A DNA stretch of 64,000 bases from Nitrosospira briensis (GCF_900115125.1 NZ_FOVJ01000001.1:1-64000); one strand, 5' to 3'; numbered from the stretch's first letter, positions 1 to 9,719 are shown. Numbers and translations: made by a program. The notes: generated from the letters alone by a model not told the origin.

Positions 1-944
1 GCAATCAGGCTGTTGCTGCTTTTGTCATCGCGCAGGAAGTAGCCGCGCACCATCTTGTCGGAGAGGGACTGCAGGGTGTGGGTCTTGAAGCCGTTCTCCT
101 GCATCCAGCTCTTCAAGTAGCCTATCATGCCGTGCATGTTGCCTTCCATGGGGAAGTTCTTGTAGGCCATGTCAAATTGCGCCGGGCGCATGAGCCCCAG
201 TTTGTAGAGGTCGGTGACGTGGATGGCGATATAGGCTTCGCGCGCATCCTTGCCCGCGCCGTCCATGCCGGCAAGCTCGCGCAGGATGGCAGCCCCTGCC
301 TGCGGCTCGGCCAGGAGGGCGTCGGCGAAGCGCTGGAACTTGCGCTGCTCCTCGGAAGAGGCACTCGCACCCCAGAATTCGTTTTCGTAGTGGCGGATGG
401 CGTCCATTTGATCCTGCCAGTGGGGGGGCACGATCAGCGGTTCGCCCACCCGCTGGGTGAACAGGGTGTCGCGCCCGGCCAGCAGCTTGATCTGGCGCGA
501 GGTGTCCCACCAGGCCAGGACGAGGGCGTCCTTCGCGGCGTACTTGTTGATGGCCACGGCAAGCGCGGTCAGTTCGCTGAGCTTGCTGTCGGTGGTGAGC
601 AGCAACTCGCTCGTGCGGTTTTCCCAGTCCAGCAGGACGGGTGAGCCCGTCCCCTGTCTTGCGATATGGGTGACGGCCAGGGGCTGGTCGACACCTTCGG
701 CATAGACTTCGTATTTGGCCAGCTTGAGGTCGGGCCAGGCGGTGAGTCCCAGCTGGCTGAATTTGTCCACGTCGCCTTCTTCCACCAGCTGGTAGCGGTA
801 GGGGGCAGGGCCGGGATTGAACCAGAGCCAGGCAAACCAGAGGAGCAAAAGAATTCCTCCCGTCACCAGCAGGATGCCCAGTGAGGGGAGGAGTTTGCCG
901 CTGCGCCGCGCCACCTGGGCGCGGCTTGAGGTTGAGGCGATCAA
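1..944 (-). CDS. haoB: Hydroxylamine oxidation protein HaoB (partial, C-terminus outside window)
   Basis: The minus-strand frame stays open from just after the hao stop to the left edge, so the C-terminus is missing. The first plausible start is TTG at 944-942, about 15 nt after the hao stop codon. The N-terminus has a basic stretch followed by one hydrophobic segment (about residues 20-42), consistent with a membrane anchor and a periplasmic domain. HaoB always follows hao in betaproteobacterial ammonia oxidisers; its exact role is unsettled, with maturation or electron transfer proposed. Identification rests mainly on position plus a resemblance to HaoB as I remember it. No good Shine-Dalgarno is visible, so coupling to hao translation is likely. 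Confidence 0.8.
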   Translation of the reverse strand, partial: MIASTSSRAQVARRSGKLLPSLGILLVTGGILLLLWFAWLWFNPGPAPYRYQLVEEGDVDKFSQLGLTAWPDLKLAKYEVYAEGVDQPLAVTHIARQGTGSPVLLDWENRTSELLLTTDSKLSELTALAVAINKYAAKDALVLAWWDTSRQIKLLAGRDTLFTQRVGEPLIVPPHWQDQMDAIRHYENEFWGASASSEEQRKFQRFADALLAEPQAGAAILRELAGMDGAGKDAREAYIAIHVTDLYKLGLMRPAQFDMAYKNFPMEGNMHGMIGYLKSWMQENGFKTHTLQSLSDKMVRGYFLRDDKSSNSLI

Positions 945-959
945 GCTTATATCGAACCG

Positions 960-2675
960 CTAGGAGCGATCGTTCTTCTCGCGCCGGCGCCAGCCTGCCA
1001 GGGCGAGCGTGCCGGCCAGGAGCATGCCGCCACCCAGCCCGCCAAGCGAGATCTTCTCGCCGGTGCTGTTCAGGTCAAAGAGGCTCGAACTGCGTTTCGA
1101 TTCCATCTTGGCCACCCGTGCCTGCAGGGCCGCCATTTCACGCATCTTGGTGTTCTCGTCCATGACTTCGACGTAGTCGCGGTTCATCGGGCCCCAGCCT
1201 TCGGTGTAAGTCCAGCCACCCGGGTTGACGTGGGCCAGGCCTACGTGCAGTTTGGGCAGGTTGTTCTCTCCCATTTCCAGCACTTTGAGCTCGATGGCGG
1301 CCGGGTTGTTGTCCTTGGACCAGTAGAGCTGGGTGAAGCCGGCAAACATTTCCTTGTCGGGTGCAAGCGGGGTCGGACGGTTGGTCTTCTGACCGGTCAG
1401 CATGCCTTCCTTGTAGAGCTTCTCGGCAACCGCGTGCGCTTCCTTGTACTTGGCCAGGCCGTGCAGGGTGCCCTTGTCCATGAATTCAAGGTAGGAGCGG
1501 GCAAAACGCTCGGAGTGGCATTGCGTGCAGGTCTTGACCCAGGAGTCCAGACGCGCTTCCGACCATTCGCTGTCTATGTTCTCGGCGATGCCCGGTACCG
1601 CAGGATAGTTGGCCCAGCGTATCTTCCTCACGACGTTGTGGCTGTATTTGCCTTCATATTCGAAGTGGCAGCCCTGGCAGGTCGGGGCAGTCTGCCCGCC
1701 CTTGGCGTAGGCGTCCTTCAGCGGTACGTTCCAGTTCCATTTGTTGCCCATGATGGCCACGGTCTTGCCGTGCTTGCTCATGGAGTACGCTTCCCAGTTG
1801 TTGTGGTCCACGCCACTGTGGCAGGTGGCGCAGGTCTCCGGCTGGCGCGATTCGGCCGCGGAGAATTCATGCCGGGTGTGGCAGGAGTCGCACTTGTTCT
1901 GGTTGGTGTGGCACATGCTGCAGCCTTCGGCAATCTCGCGCTGCGGCATGGAGGCAAACACGGCAACTTCCACGTTGGCCTTCCAGTCCAGTGCGTGCGA
2001 GGGACGGCCCTGCGGCCATTGCTTGTCCGGCCAGATGAGCGTGTCGCGCTCGGATTCGCGCTCGGCAAATTCCTGCAGGTGACACACGCCGCATACGTCC
2101 GCCGTGGGCATGCGAAGGTCCTTCATGTGGTCAGCCTTGCCCTTGGTGTTGATGTCAACGTGACAGTCTATGCAGCCGACTTCCTTGAGCTTCTCATTGG
2201 CACCCAGACGATTCATGGAGCGAAGGTTCTTCTCCACGTCTTCCAGCTTGGCTTTCTTGTAGTAGATCGGGTCTTCCGGCTTCAGGTTGCGGATCTTGTC
2301 CAGGTTGGCATGCGTGCTCTTCTTCCAGGCATTGACCCATACCGGCGATTCGTCCGTGTGGCATTTGACGCATTCGTCACGCGACGCAACTTCCTTCATC
2401 GAGGTCGGCGGCTTGTAAAAAGACGCCGGGTCAAAGTACATGCTCATGGGAATCGGCTCCCAGTACTTGGCCAGCGTCCCGCGACCAGCGCCTTGCGCAG
2501 GGTCCTTGTAACGCTTTACCAACGCTTCATGCAGCTGTTTGGGCGAGGCCGACTGCTCCAGATTCAGCGCTTTGTACGTCTCTTTGGGAACGCTGGGAAA
2601 GTTCGCGTACGCAGAGGCCGCAAACAGCGCCCCACACGTCAGCGTCACCAGCCTCAGCCAAGGCTTCACTAACAT
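960..2675 (-). CDS. hao: Hydroxylamine oxidoreductase, octaheme
   Basis: Periplasmic enzyme that oxidises hydroxylamine, the product of ammonia monooxygenase, and passes electrons to cytochrome c554. The 571-residue product has a signal peptide ending near residue 25 (AYA-N) and exactly eight CxxCH heme motifs, starting at about residues 102, 168, 195, 252, 262, 282, 333 and 383. [10 protein letters not shown] segment near residue 490 matches the region holding the Tyr that cross-links to heme P460 in Nitrosomonas europaea. The C-terminus carries a Gly/Leu-rich hydrophobic segment (about 545-561) followed by a basic tail, suggesting membrane anchoring. The start is supported by an AGGAGAG Shine-Dalgarno. 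It is the first gene of the unit, with haoB next. Confidence 0.98.
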   Translation of the reverse strand: MLVKPWLRLVTLTCGALFAASAYANFPSVPKETYKALNLEQSASPKQLHEALVKRYKDPAQGAGRGTLAKYWEPIPMSMYFDPASFYKPPTSMKEVASRDECVKCHTDESPVWVNAWKKSTHANLDKIRNLKPEDPIYYKKAKLEDVEKNLRSMNRLGANEKLKEVGCIDCHVDINTKGKADHMKDLRMPTADVCGVCHLQEFAERESERDTLIWPDKQWPQGRPSHALDWKANVEVAVFASMPQREIAEGCSMCHTNQNKCDSCHTRHEFSAAESRQPETCATCHSGVDHNNWEAYSMSKHGKTVAIMGNKWNWNVPLKDAYAKGGQTAPTCQGCHFEYEGKYSHNVVRKIRWANYPAVPGIAENIDSEWSEARLDSWVKTCTQCHSERFARSYLEFMDKGTLHGLAKYKEAHAVAEKLYKEGMLTGQKTNRPTPLAPDKEMFAGFTQLYWSKDNNPAAIELKVLEMGENNLPKLHVGLAHVNPGGWTYTEGWGPMNRDYVEVMDENTKMREMAALQARVAKMESKRSSSLFDLNSTGEKISLGGLGGGMLLAGTLALAGWRRREKNDRS

Positions 2676-3047
2676 TTCTCTCTCCTTTACTCCGTTTTGA
2701 TATTCGTTGTGCTTCGCTAACAGTGGGCTCTTGCCTGCCTGAAAACGCTCAGCATATCTTCTGGCGGCAGAACCAGCAGGCCGTCCGATCCGCTACGGCA
2801 GGCGCTGACGCCATCGGGTCGCTTCCGGCTTCTCCTGGGGCAAGGAGTGCACTTCGTAATTTTTTAAGAATTTTTATTACCATTACTGTAACGCGGGCTT
2901 TTATATACGGGTAGCGCCAGTACTATCACTCTTTCTGGTACCACTGATACCACTCTGATGCAGTGATAGATCAAAGGCAGCAGGAAGATTTTGATAGGTG
3001 GATGACCTGCGGGTTTGCGGGCAGAGATGATTGTTCAGTGAGGAAGC
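2676..3047. other. hao upstream region, non-coding
   Basis: About 370 bp with no credible gene between hao and the NIF3-like gene, which ends at 3048. Both flanking genes are on the minus strand, so this is the hao leader and promoter region. An A/T-rich stretch lies around 2860-2915, and nested inverted repeats lie at 2923-2969. The hao Shine-Dalgarno lies just upstream of its ATG. I could not place a convincing sigma-70 -35/-10 pair. Confidence 0.6.
2923..2969. promoter_or_regulatory. Nested inverted repeat upstream of hao
   Basis: CTATCACT at 2923-2930 is matched by its exact reverse complement AGTGATAG at 2962-2969. Inside it, CACTG (2942-2946) pairs with CAGTG (2961-2965), and a direct repeat of ACCACT occurs around 2940-2955. 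It is about 250 bp upstream of the hao start. It could be an operator or an upstream activator site; no regulator can be assigned. Confidence 0.35.
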
Positions 3048-3797
3048 TTATACCGGATTGTCGACATCAATGAACTGATGGGCAATGCCAAATTTTTGAG
3101 CGATATGTTCCCCTAGTGCCTGTACCCCATACCGCTCGGTGGCATGATGCCCTGCGGAAATAAAGGCAACTCCCGATTCTCGGGCGCTATGAACGTTCTG
3201 CTCGGAAATTTCACCAGTGATAAACGCATCCACGCCCAGTTGCACAGCCTCATCGAAAAAACCCTGCGCGCCGCCGGTACACCAGGCTACACGCCTCACC
3301 GTCTTTTCATCGTCACCGACTACCAGCGGTGTTCGAGACAGGGTGCGTTCGATACTGATGCGCAGTTCTTTCAGATTCGCGAGCTGCGGCGGAAGTGTTC
3401 CCTCCATGGCAATGTTTTGATCGCCAAAACGGCTCGTTTCGGTGAAGCCCAGTCTGCGGGCCAGTTGAATGTTATTGCCAAACTCGGGGTGTGCGTCCAG
3501 GGGCAAATGGTAGGAGAGCAGACCGACATTATGTGCCATCAATAGCGCGATACGGCGGTGCTTCATGCCGACGATGCGCAGGTCTTCCCCACGCCAGAAA
3601 TAACCATGATGTACCAGCACTGCATCGGCGCCTGCCGCTACCGCGGCCTGGATGAAATCGAAAGAAGCCGTCACACCGCTAACGAGTTGGTAAACCTCAC
3701 TTCGGCCTTCCACTTGCAGCCCATTTGGGCAATAATCATGGAAGTGGGTGATGTCTAGAAGCTGGTTCAAATAGGTTTCGAGCTCACTCATTCGCAT
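3048..3797 (-). CDS. NIF3-like dinuclear metal-binding protein (YbgI family)
   Basis: A 249-residue NIF3/YbgI family protein, near the usual 247-250. Family signatures visible are DYCPNGLQVEG near residue 22, an HHG(Y/F)FW-type metal-binding motif near residue 64, and GHHATE near residue 218, whose His and Glu residues bind the two-metal centre. The family forms toroidal hexamers; GTP cyclohydrolase I-like or metal-handling roles have been proposed but the physiological function is not settled. A second Met two codons in is an equally possible start. It is divergent from the HtrA-like gene with only about 56 bp between them. Confidence 0.88.
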   Translation of the reverse strand: MRMSELETYLNQLLDITHFHDYCPNGLQVEGRSEVYQLVSGVTASFDFIQAAVAAGADAVLVHHGYFWRGEDLRIVGMKHRRIALLMAHNVGLLSYHLPLDAHPEFGNNIQLARRLGFTETSRFGDQNIAMEGTLPPQLANLKELRISIERTLSRTPLVVGDDEKTVRRVAWCTGGAQGFFDEAVQLGVDAFITGEISEQNVHSARESGVAFISAGHHATERYGVQALGEHIAQKFGIAHQFIDVDNPV

Positions 3798-3853
3798 CTG
3801 AATTCGTCCAGTCTATATTTGAAACCATTTTAACCTCAAAGCCCGTATCCAAA

Positions 3854-5041
3854 ATGCACAAACTATGGCTGGTTTTCGCGCAAACGGCAACAATAGTCCT
3901 TGCGGTATTGTTTGTCGTTTCCACCTTGCGGCCTGAACTCTTGCCCTGGCAACATAAGGGGGCAATGGTAACCATAAAAGAAGCAGTTTCCGAACGAACT
4001 TCTCAGGACGCGCAAAAGCCCGGCAGTTTCAGCGATGCCGCCCAAAAGGCCATGCCATCGGTAGTGAACGTTTTTACAAGCAAGGAGGTGAAGATATCTT
4101 CCCACCCGTTGATGGAGGATCCCTTGTTCCGGCGGTTCTTCGGCGATCGGTCCGAACCGCCGCAGAGCCGCCGCGCGTCAAGCCTTGGCTCCGGCGTAAT
4201 CGTCAGTCCCGAGGGCTATGTTCTTACCAATCATCATGTGATAGAAGCCGCGGATGAAATCGAAATTGCGCTGGCGGATGGCAGAAAGGCTAGAGCAAGC
4301 GTCATCGGCTCCGATCCGGAGACAGACCTTGCAGTTGTGAGAGTGGATATGGAATCCCTGCCGACGATGACCTTCGGTCACTCTGATAATGCCCGGGTCG
4401 GCGATATTGTGCTTGCTATCGGAAACCCCTTCGGGGTCGGGCAAACGGTAACGATGGGTATTATCAGTGCACTCGGCCGGACACATCTGGGAATTAACAC
4501 TTTTGAGAATTTCATTCAGACGGACGCTGCCATCAATCCGGGGAATTCCGGCGGTGCGCTGGTGGATGCCTCCGGCAATCTGATCGGCATCAATACCGCA
4601 ATAGTCTCGCGCACCGGCGGATCACTCGGCATCGGCTTCGCCATTACAGCCAGCGTGGCCAAGCAGATAATGGAGCAGATCATTCAGACGGGCGGTGTGA
4701 CCCGCGGCTGGATAGGAGTGGAAGTTCAAGACCTGACACCGGAACTGGCGGAATCCTTCAAGCGGCCGAACACCAAGGGCGCCTTGATCGCCGGAGTGCT
4801 AAAGGGTGGTCCTGCCGACCGGGCGGGGGTAAAGCCGGGGGATATTATTGTGGAGGTAGAGGGAAGCCCGGTCACCGATTCGTCCGATATGCTTAATCTG
4901 ATCGCGGCATTATTACCGGGGGAGGCGGCCACCATAAAGGTAGAACGCAACCAGGCGGAAAAATCCATCGATATCAAAGTCGGCAAGCGTCCCAAACCCT
5001 TGCCTCAGGAGCAGTATGAGGACCCGGACGCCCTAGAGTAA
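3854..5041 (+). CDS. Membrane-anchored HtrA-type serine protease with one PDZ domain (DegS/AlgW-like)
   Basis: Periplasmic trypsin-like protease for envelope quality control. The 395-residue product has one N-terminal hydrophobic anchor (about 5-24). The protease domain carries the triad His128 (TNHHV), Asp158 (TDLAV) and Ser232 (GNSGG). A single PDZ domain follows (about 285-375). A single PDZ plus an anchor resembles DegS/AlgW, which cleave an anti-sigma factor, more than two-PDZ DegP/DegQ; no rseA or sigma-E gene is next to it. It stands alone, divergent from the NIF3-like gene and convergent with tatC. Confidence 0.9.
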   Translation: MHKLWLVFAQTATIVLAVLFVVSTLRPELLPWQHKGAMVTIKEAVSERTSQDAQKPGSFSDAAQKAMPSVVNVFTSKEVKISSHPLMEDPLFRRFFGDRSEPPQSRRASSLGSGVIVSPEGYVLTNHHVIEAADEIEIALADGRKARASVIGSDPETDLAVVRVDMESLPTMTFGHSDNARVGDIVLAIGNPFGVGQTVTMGIISALGRTHLGINTFENFIQTDAAINPGNSGGALVDASGNLIGINTAIVSRTGGSLGIGFAITASVAKQIMEQIIQTGGVTRGWIGVEVQDLTPELAESFKRPNTKGALIAGVLKGGPADRAGVKPGDIIVEVEGSPVTDSSDMLNLIAALLPGEAATIKVERNQAEKSIDIKVGKRPKPLPQEQYEDPDALE

Positions 5042-5158
5042 GACGGTGGGAGCGGAGATTGGATTGAATCCATATCTGGCGGCTTCCCGCTTATTTTTCC
5101 GTTCAGCGTTATGATCCAGAATATTTATTCATATGAATAGCCGTGAAAATGGTTTTTT

Positions 5159-5956
5159 TCAGCTGTTTTCCTTTTTTCCGCTTTCAGCTTTTTCCGGTTC
5201 ATGCTTCATATCTTCGCCCGTTGTTTGATAAGCCGGTAATCCGGCAGGTTTGCCGACAAGTCCTGCAACTACTATTCCCAGTTCATAGAGCAGATAAAGC
5301 GGTACAGCCAGCATGAACTGAGAAACGACATCCGGGGGTGTAAATATTGCGCCTACGACGAAAGCGCCTACGAGTACATAGCTGCGTACTGCCTTCAGTT
5401 TCTCGATTGACACCACACCTGCCCGAACCAGTATCACGACGAATATGGGTACTTCAAAAGTTATACCGAAGGCGATGAACATAGTCAGCACAAAGTCCAG
5501 GTATCGGCCGATATCCGTCATGACCGCTACACCCTGGGGCGCAAAATGGGTAATAAATTCGAATACCAGGGGGAGCGCCGCAAAGTAGGCGAAGGCCATG
5601 CCGCAAACGAACAGGAAACTGCTGGCGAACACCAGGGGCAATACCAGACGTTTTTCGTGAGAATACAACCCCGGCGCCACAAACGCCCATATTTGATAGA
5701 GCGTATAGGGCAAGGTAATGATGAAAGCCGCCATCATGGCCACTTTCATGGGTACAAAAAAAGGTGTGACAACTTCGGTTGCGATCATTTGCCCGCCTTG
5801 TGGCAGCTTCTCCAGCAGAGGCTGTGCCAATAAGGAGTACAGTTCCCGCGCGTAATAGGCGCAGGGGAGAAAGCCAAGCAATAGTCCGCCGCATGCACGT
5901 ATCAGCCTCGCGCGAAGCTCCACAAGATGCGAAATAAACGTTTCGTCGGTACTCAT
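5159..5956 (-). CDS. tatC: Sec-independent protein translocase TatC
   Basis: Integral membrane receptor of the twin-arginine pathway, which binds RR signal peptides and exports folded proteins. The 265 residues contain six predicted membrane helices. The N-terminus has the family pattern (F-I-S-H-L-V-E-L-R), and an FxxP-type conserved loop follows. It ends in a charged Glu/Lys tail. It is the last gene of a tatA-tatB-tatC set that continues the his run. It converges with the HtrA-like gene; no clear U-rich terminator is visible between them. Confidence 0.97.
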   Translation of the reverse strand: MSTDETFISHLVELRARLIRACGGLLLGFLPCAYYARELYSLLAQPLLEKLPQGGQMIATEVVTPFFVPMKVAMMAAFIITLPYTLYQIWAFVAPGLYSHEKRLVLPLVFASSFLFVCGMAFAYFAALPLVFEFITHFAPQGVAVMTDIGRYLDFVLTMFIAFGITFEVPIFVVILVRAGVVSIEKLKAVRSYVLVGAFVVGAIFTPPDVVSQFMLAVPLYLLYELGIVVAGLVGKPAGLPAYQTTGEDMKHEPEKAESGKKENS

Positions 5957-6043
5957 ATTGTGAAAGGGAGCGGGAAATTGGGCGGCGAGGTTCGCCGGTT
6001 CACCGATTTGCGTCAGCGAAGTATACGTTATCCCGCACCTGAA

Positions 6044-6493
6044 TTAGTCGCGGCGTGCTTCTGTTCGGGATATGTCAAGGCTCGATGCTGGTGACGGAAC
6101 GGGTGCAGCGGGTGATCTGGTTTGAGTGGCGGAAGAATCATGTGGCGAATCAGGTGGCGGAACAGCTTCGGTAGCGGCTCCGGAAGATGACGCAGAAGGT
6201 GCCGGGATGGAAGATTCCATTTCTCCCTCCATTGCTTCCTGGAACTGGTTTATTTCTGTTCGTACGGTATTTTCGATGGAACGCGCCGCTCCCTCTACCG
6301 AGGTTTTCCATTTTTTCAGTTCCTCCAGTTCCATTTCTCGCTGGATATCATTCTTGACGTCGTTGACGTACCGCTGCGCTCGCCCAAACAGATGCCCCAG
6401 GGTCCTTGCTACCTTTGGAAGGCGCTCAGGACCAATGACGACTAGCGCCACGGCTGCTATTACAAGAATTTCCGTGAAGCTGATATCGAACAT
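6044..6493 (-). CDS. tatB: Sec-independent protein translocase TatB
   Basis: Works with TatC in recognising twin-arginine substrates. Starting at the ATG at 6493 the protein begins MFDISFTEIL, the typical TatB N-terminus. One membrane helix (about 5-21) is followed by a GPERLPK hinge, an amphipathic helix, and a Pro/Ala/Ser-rich tail. An in-frame non-ATG start slightly upstream would add four residues but breaks the family N-terminus. About 149 residues. It lies between tatA and tatC on the same strand. Confidence 0.95.
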   Translation of the reverse strand: MFDISFTEILVIAAVALVVIGPERLPKVARTLGHLFGRAQRYVNDVKNDIQREMELEELKKWKTSVEGAARSIENTVRTEINQFQEAMEGEMESSIPAPSASSSGAATEAVPPPDSPHDSSATQTRSPAAPVPSPASSLDISRTEARRD

Positions 6494-6595
6494 TATTTGC
6501 AGCAATAGCCGGCGAAACAGCGATTGGAGACCTTTCGATCAGTGGAAAACTTCCTCCCCCGTCGACCTGAACGCTTCACTTTTTTACCTGCAGCT

Positions 6596-6823
6596 TCAGG
6601 AATTTACGTGAGTTTTATCCTTAACTTCGCCTTCGACGATTCGCGCGTCGGTTTGACGAGGCCCGGAAGTTATCTCTTCGTCATCAGCGCTTTTCACGCC
6701 CTCCCTGAAGCCTTTTACCGCGCCGCCCAGATCGGTGCCGAGATTGCGGAGTTTCTTGGTACCGAATACCAGAACAACAATCAGCAGAACGATCAGCCAA
6801 TGCCAAATGCTGAATGATCCCAT
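6596..6823 (-). CDS. tatA: Sec-independent protein translocase TatA
   Basis: Pore-forming Tat subunit of 75 residues. It starts [20 protein letters not shown], with a short membrane helix, the [10 protein letters not shown] hinge, and an amphipathic helix containing [10 protein letters not shown], all typical of TatA/E. It is 12 bp downstream of hinT on the same strand, followed by tatB after about 100 bp. Confidence 0.96.
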   Translation of the reverse strand: MGSFSIWHWLIVLLIVVLVFGTKKLRNLGTDLGGAVKGFREGVKSADDEEITSGPRQTDARIVEGEVKDKTHVNS

Positions 6824-6835
6824 TTTTTTACTCCT

Positions 6836-7195
6836 TTATCGCGGACGAGGAATCATGACAGGCAAGCGTTCCCCCCCACCTATGATATGAATATGCAAAT
6901 GATAAACCTCCTGCCCTCCCACGCGTCCTGTATTTATAATTGTGCGAAAGCCATCCGTACAACCCTGCTCCCTCGCCAGCCTGGGTATCAGCACCATCAT
7001 CTCTCCCAGTAAACCGGAGTGCTTGTCTTCGACCTCCGCCAGCGAGTCGATGTGCAATTTAGGGATCAACATGAAATGTACCGGCGCCACAGGATGAATA
7101 TCGTGAAATGCGAAGACTCCGGAATCCTCGTATATTTTCTCGCTGGGGATTTCTCCCCGCCCAATTTTACAAAAGACACAGTTGTCCATTTTCAT
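6836..7195 (-). CDS. hinT: Histidine-triad nucleotide-binding protein (HinT-like)
   Basis: A 119-residue HIT-superfamily hydrolase acting on AMP-lysine or AMP-phosphoramidate type substrates. It has an N-terminal CVFCKI Zn-site motif (Cys at about 6 and 9), FHDIHPVAPVHF in the core, and the catalytic HLHIHI triad near residue 100. Its start overlaps the hisE stop by 4 bp, which implies translational coupling. The hisE-hinT-tatABC order is common in betaproteobacteria. Confidence 0.95.
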   Translation of the reverse strand: MKMDNCVFCKIGRGEIPSEKIYEDSGVFAFHDIHPVAPVHFMLIPKLHIDSLAEVEDKHSGLLGEMMVLIPRLAREQGCTDGFRTIINTGRVGGQEVYHLHIHIIGGGERLPVMIPRPR

Positions 7196-7518
7196 CCTGT
7201 TTTCCTGGCCGCCTTTTCATCTAGCCCTGACATTCCCTCCCGTCGCCGCAACTCATCCAGCACATCGTTTGGCCCCAGGTTATGGTGAGCGAGTAAAACC
7301 AGGCAATGAAACCAAAGATCCGCCATCTCGCGCACGATATGGGTTTTATCACCGTCCTTCGATGCCAGCAAAACTTCTGCCGACTCTTCCGCTACTTTTT
7401 TCAGTATCTTGTCCTGCCCATCGTGCAGCAGCTTTGACACATAGGACGTGGATGGATCGGCGCTCCTTCGAACCTCGATGGTTTCAGTCACGCGGTCAAG
7501 AATAGCTGAATCCGTCAT
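7192..7518 (-). CDS. hisE: Phosphoribosyl-ATP pyrophosphatase HisE
   Basis: Second step of histidine synthesis, converting PR-ATP to PR-AMP. The 108-residue all-helical MazG-like protein has the conserved [13 protein letters not shown] and [12 protein letters not shown] segments carrying the acidic Mg-binding residues. It overlaps hisI by 4 bp upstream and hinT by 4 bp downstream. HisI and HisE are separate proteins here, as usual in proteobacteria outside the enterics. Confidence 0.96.
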   Translation of the reverse strand: MTDSAILDRVTETIEVRRSADPSTSYVSKLLHDGQDKILKKVAEESAEVLLASKDGDKTHIVREMADLWFHCLVLLAHHNLGPNDVLDELRRREGMSGLDEKAARKTG

Positions 7519-7907
7519 TTACTGTATATCTCTTCAGGGTTTTTGATTACCGGTTCCACCACTACCCATTGACACCCATCTTCCAGCTTATTAAAAAAAC
7601 AATTATGCCTACCTGTATGACAAGAGATGCCGCCCACTTGTTCCACCCGCAGCAGCAGGACATCATCGTCGCAATCCAGCCGGATTTCCTTGATCTTCTG
7701 AACGTGCCCGGATTCTTCGCCCTTATGCCAGAGTTTCTTGCGAGAGCGAGACCAATAGTGGGCCTCACCGGTTTGCACGGTCAGCTTCAGCGCCGTGCGA
7801 TTCATCCAGGCAACCATCAGTACCTTATTGCTGTCAGCTTCTTGCGTTACTACCTGCACCAGGCCGTCATCAGACCAGTTTATTTTGTTGAGCCAAATAT
7901 CGGACAT
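7515..7907 (-). CDS. hisI: Phosphoribosyl-AMP cyclohydrolase HisI
   Basis: Third step, opening the adenine ring of PR-AMP. The 130-residue product has the family motifs [34 protein letters not shown] (Mg/Zn ligands) and [10 protein letters not shown] (Zn Cys residues). It lies 36 bp downstream of hisF and overlaps hisE by 4 bp. Confidence 0.97.
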   Translation of the reverse strand: MSDIWLNKINWSDDGLVQVVTQEADSNKVLMVAWMNRTALKLTVQTGEAHYWSRSRKKLWHKGEESGHVQKIKEIRLDCDDDVLLLRVEQVGGISCHTGRHNCFFNKLEDGCQWVVVEPVIKNPEEIYSK

Positions 7908-7943
7908 AGATATGCTTGAGGATCGGGTTATGGGAAATCTCTA

Positions 7944-8702
7944 TTACAATCGTACTTCAATGCCATGTTGCGCCATATACGCCTTGGCCTGGCGTACGCT
8001 GTATTCCCCGAAGTGAAAAATACTGGCCGCCAATACCGCATCAGCGTGGCCTTTCGTGATTCCCTCAACTAAATGGTCCAGATTGCCCACGCCACCACTC
8101 GCAATGACTGGCACATCGACAGAATCCGATACGGCGCGAGTTAGCGCGAGGTCAAAACCGTTGCGAGTTCCATCTCTATCCATACTGGTAAGCAATATTT
8201 CGCCGGCGCCCAGCGACTGCATTTTCTTTGCCCACTCGATGGCATCCAGACCGGTGGCCTTGCGTCCTCCATGGGTAAATACTTCCCACCTGGTCCCTGC
8301 CTGCTTTGCGTCTATCGCCACTACAATGCATTGAGCACCATAGCGGCCAGCGGCTTCGGCCACCAGTTGAGGATTTTGCACCGCCGAGGTGTTGATGCTT
8401 ACCTTATCGGCCCCGGCGTTCAGGAGCCTGCGCACGTCTTCTATCTTGCGGACCCCGCCACCAACCGTTAATGGAATAAACACCTGGGCAGCAACTTCCT
8501 CAATGATGTGCAGGATCAGGTCGCGGTTGTCGGAGCTGGCGGTGATATCAAGAAATGTCAGTTCATCGGCTCCCTGTTCATCGTAGCGGCGTGATATTTC
8601 GATAGGGTCGCCTGCATCCTTAAGTCCCACGAAATTGACACCCTTGACGACACGTCCATTGGTTACGTCCAGGCAGGGGATGATACGCTTGGCCAAGCCC
8701 AT
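7944..8702 (-). CDS. hisF: Imidazole glycerol phosphate synthase cyclase subunit HisF
   Basis: TIM-barrel partner of HisH that uses ammonia from it to make IGP and AICAR. At 252 residues it is the usual length. Catalytic Asp residues fall in IPCLDV (Asp11) and in TSMDRDGT (about Asp130). GGVRKIEDV and ASGGVGN are the phosphate-binding loops. A 246-bp gap separates it from hisA upstream. The gap contains the perfect palindrome GTAAATTTAC at 8912-8921, so a separate promoter for hisF-I-E-hinT-tat is possible. Confidence 0.98.
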   Translation of the reverse strand: MGLAKRIIPCLDVTNGRVVKGVNFVGLKDAGDPIEISRRYDEQGADELTFLDITASSDNRDLILHIIEEVAAQVFIPLTVGGGVRKIEDVRRLLNAGADKVSINTSAVQNPQLVAEAAGRYGAQCIVVAIDAKQAGTRWEVFTHGGRKATGLDAIEWAKKMQSLGAGEILLTSMDRDGTRNGFDLALTRAVSDSVDVPVIASGGVGNLDHLVEGITKGHADAVLAASIFHFGEYSVRQAKAYMAQHGIEVRL

Positions 8703-8948
8703 AGATACCTTTAAAGATCGCGATCTGACCGTTGCCCGCCTGCCGGATGTCCAGGCTGCGTTGAAGCCTCGACCGGCAACGTCGTTGACCGCTTAGTTGA
8801 CAATCAGCTTTCCTGCACCTTCCAGGCTTGTAGAGTTCTCACGAGAGTAAATGCGGTTCATCGAAGAACAGAGTGTCGAAAGACGGATACCGATCGAAAA
8901 ACGCGATTTATGTAAATTTACCTTCAAAGCGGACAGTCGGAAACTTCA

Positions 8949-9719
8949 TCAGAAATAGGTGATATCGCGGGGCCTGTTTTTCGTGCTCAACTCATCGGCG
9001 AGCGCCTGTGCGGACTTGAAGTTGAGCGCTCCTTCGTAGATTGCTCTTCCCGTGATTGCGCCTGCTATGCCTTCCGATTCTATTTCGCATAGTGCTTTGA
9101 CATCGTCGAGGCTGCTGACGCCCCCGCTGGCAATGACAGGAATAGTGAGTGCCCTGGCGAGTTCCATCGTCGCCTGAACGTTGACGCCGGTCAACATGCC
9201 GTCGCGTCCGATATCGGTATAAATGATCGCTTCGACGCCGTAATCCTCAAATTTTTTCGCAAGGTCCACAACGTCGTGCCCCGTGACCTTGGACCAGCCA
9301 TTAACTGCTACCTTGCCATCCTTCGCATCCAGTCCCACCATGATATGGCCGGGAAAAGCGTTACAGGCATCGTGCAGGAACCCCGGTGTCTTTACCGCGG
9401 CGGTGCCGATGATAATATAAGTAATACCATCGTCGAGATAACGTTCGATGGTTTCGAGATCACGTATGCCACCGCCGAGCTGGGTTGGAATTTCATCACC
9501 GAGGGCCTCAACAATATCCAGAATAGCGGGTTCATTCTTCGGCTTGCCGGCAAATGCGCCGTTGAGGTCCACCAGATGTAGCCGCCGCGCGCCCTGTTCC
9601 AGCCAATGTCTGGCCATGGCGCCAGGATCTTGTGAAAACACAGTGGCGTTTTCCATCACGCCTTGTTTCAGACGTACGCAGTGACCGTCTTTCAGATCTA
9701 TCGCAGGAATGATCAGCAT
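8949..9719 (-). CDS. hisA: Phosphoribosylformimino-5-aminoimidazole carboxamide ribotide isomerase HisA
   Basis: Fourth step, a TIM-barrel isomerase homologous to HisF. The 256-residue protein has IPAIDLKDG (catalytic Asp8), QLGGGIRD and TDIGRDGML (second Asp). The C-terminal tail runs past the barrel ([12 protein letters not shown]). It sits 62 bp downstream of hisH. Confidence 0.98.
   Translation of the reverse strand: MLIIPAIDLKDGHCVRLKQGVMENATVFSQDPGAMARHWLEQGARRLHLVDLNGAFAGKPKNEPAILDIVEALGDEIPTQLGGGIRDLETIERYLDDGITYIIIGTAAVKTPGFLHDACNAFPGHIMVGLDAKDGKVAVNGWSKVTGHDVVDLAKKFEDYGVEAIIYTDIGRDGMLTGVNVQATMELARALTIPVIASGGVSSLDDVKALCEIESEGIAGAITGRAIYEGALNFKSAQALADELSTKNRPRDITYF

Noticed and set aside
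1230-2672. Long plus-strand open frame (480 codons) opposite hao
   Set aside because: It is fully antisense to the certain hao gene; its translation is Val/Gly/Arg-rich low-information sequence with no family resemblance, typical of a shadow frame in GC-rich DNA.
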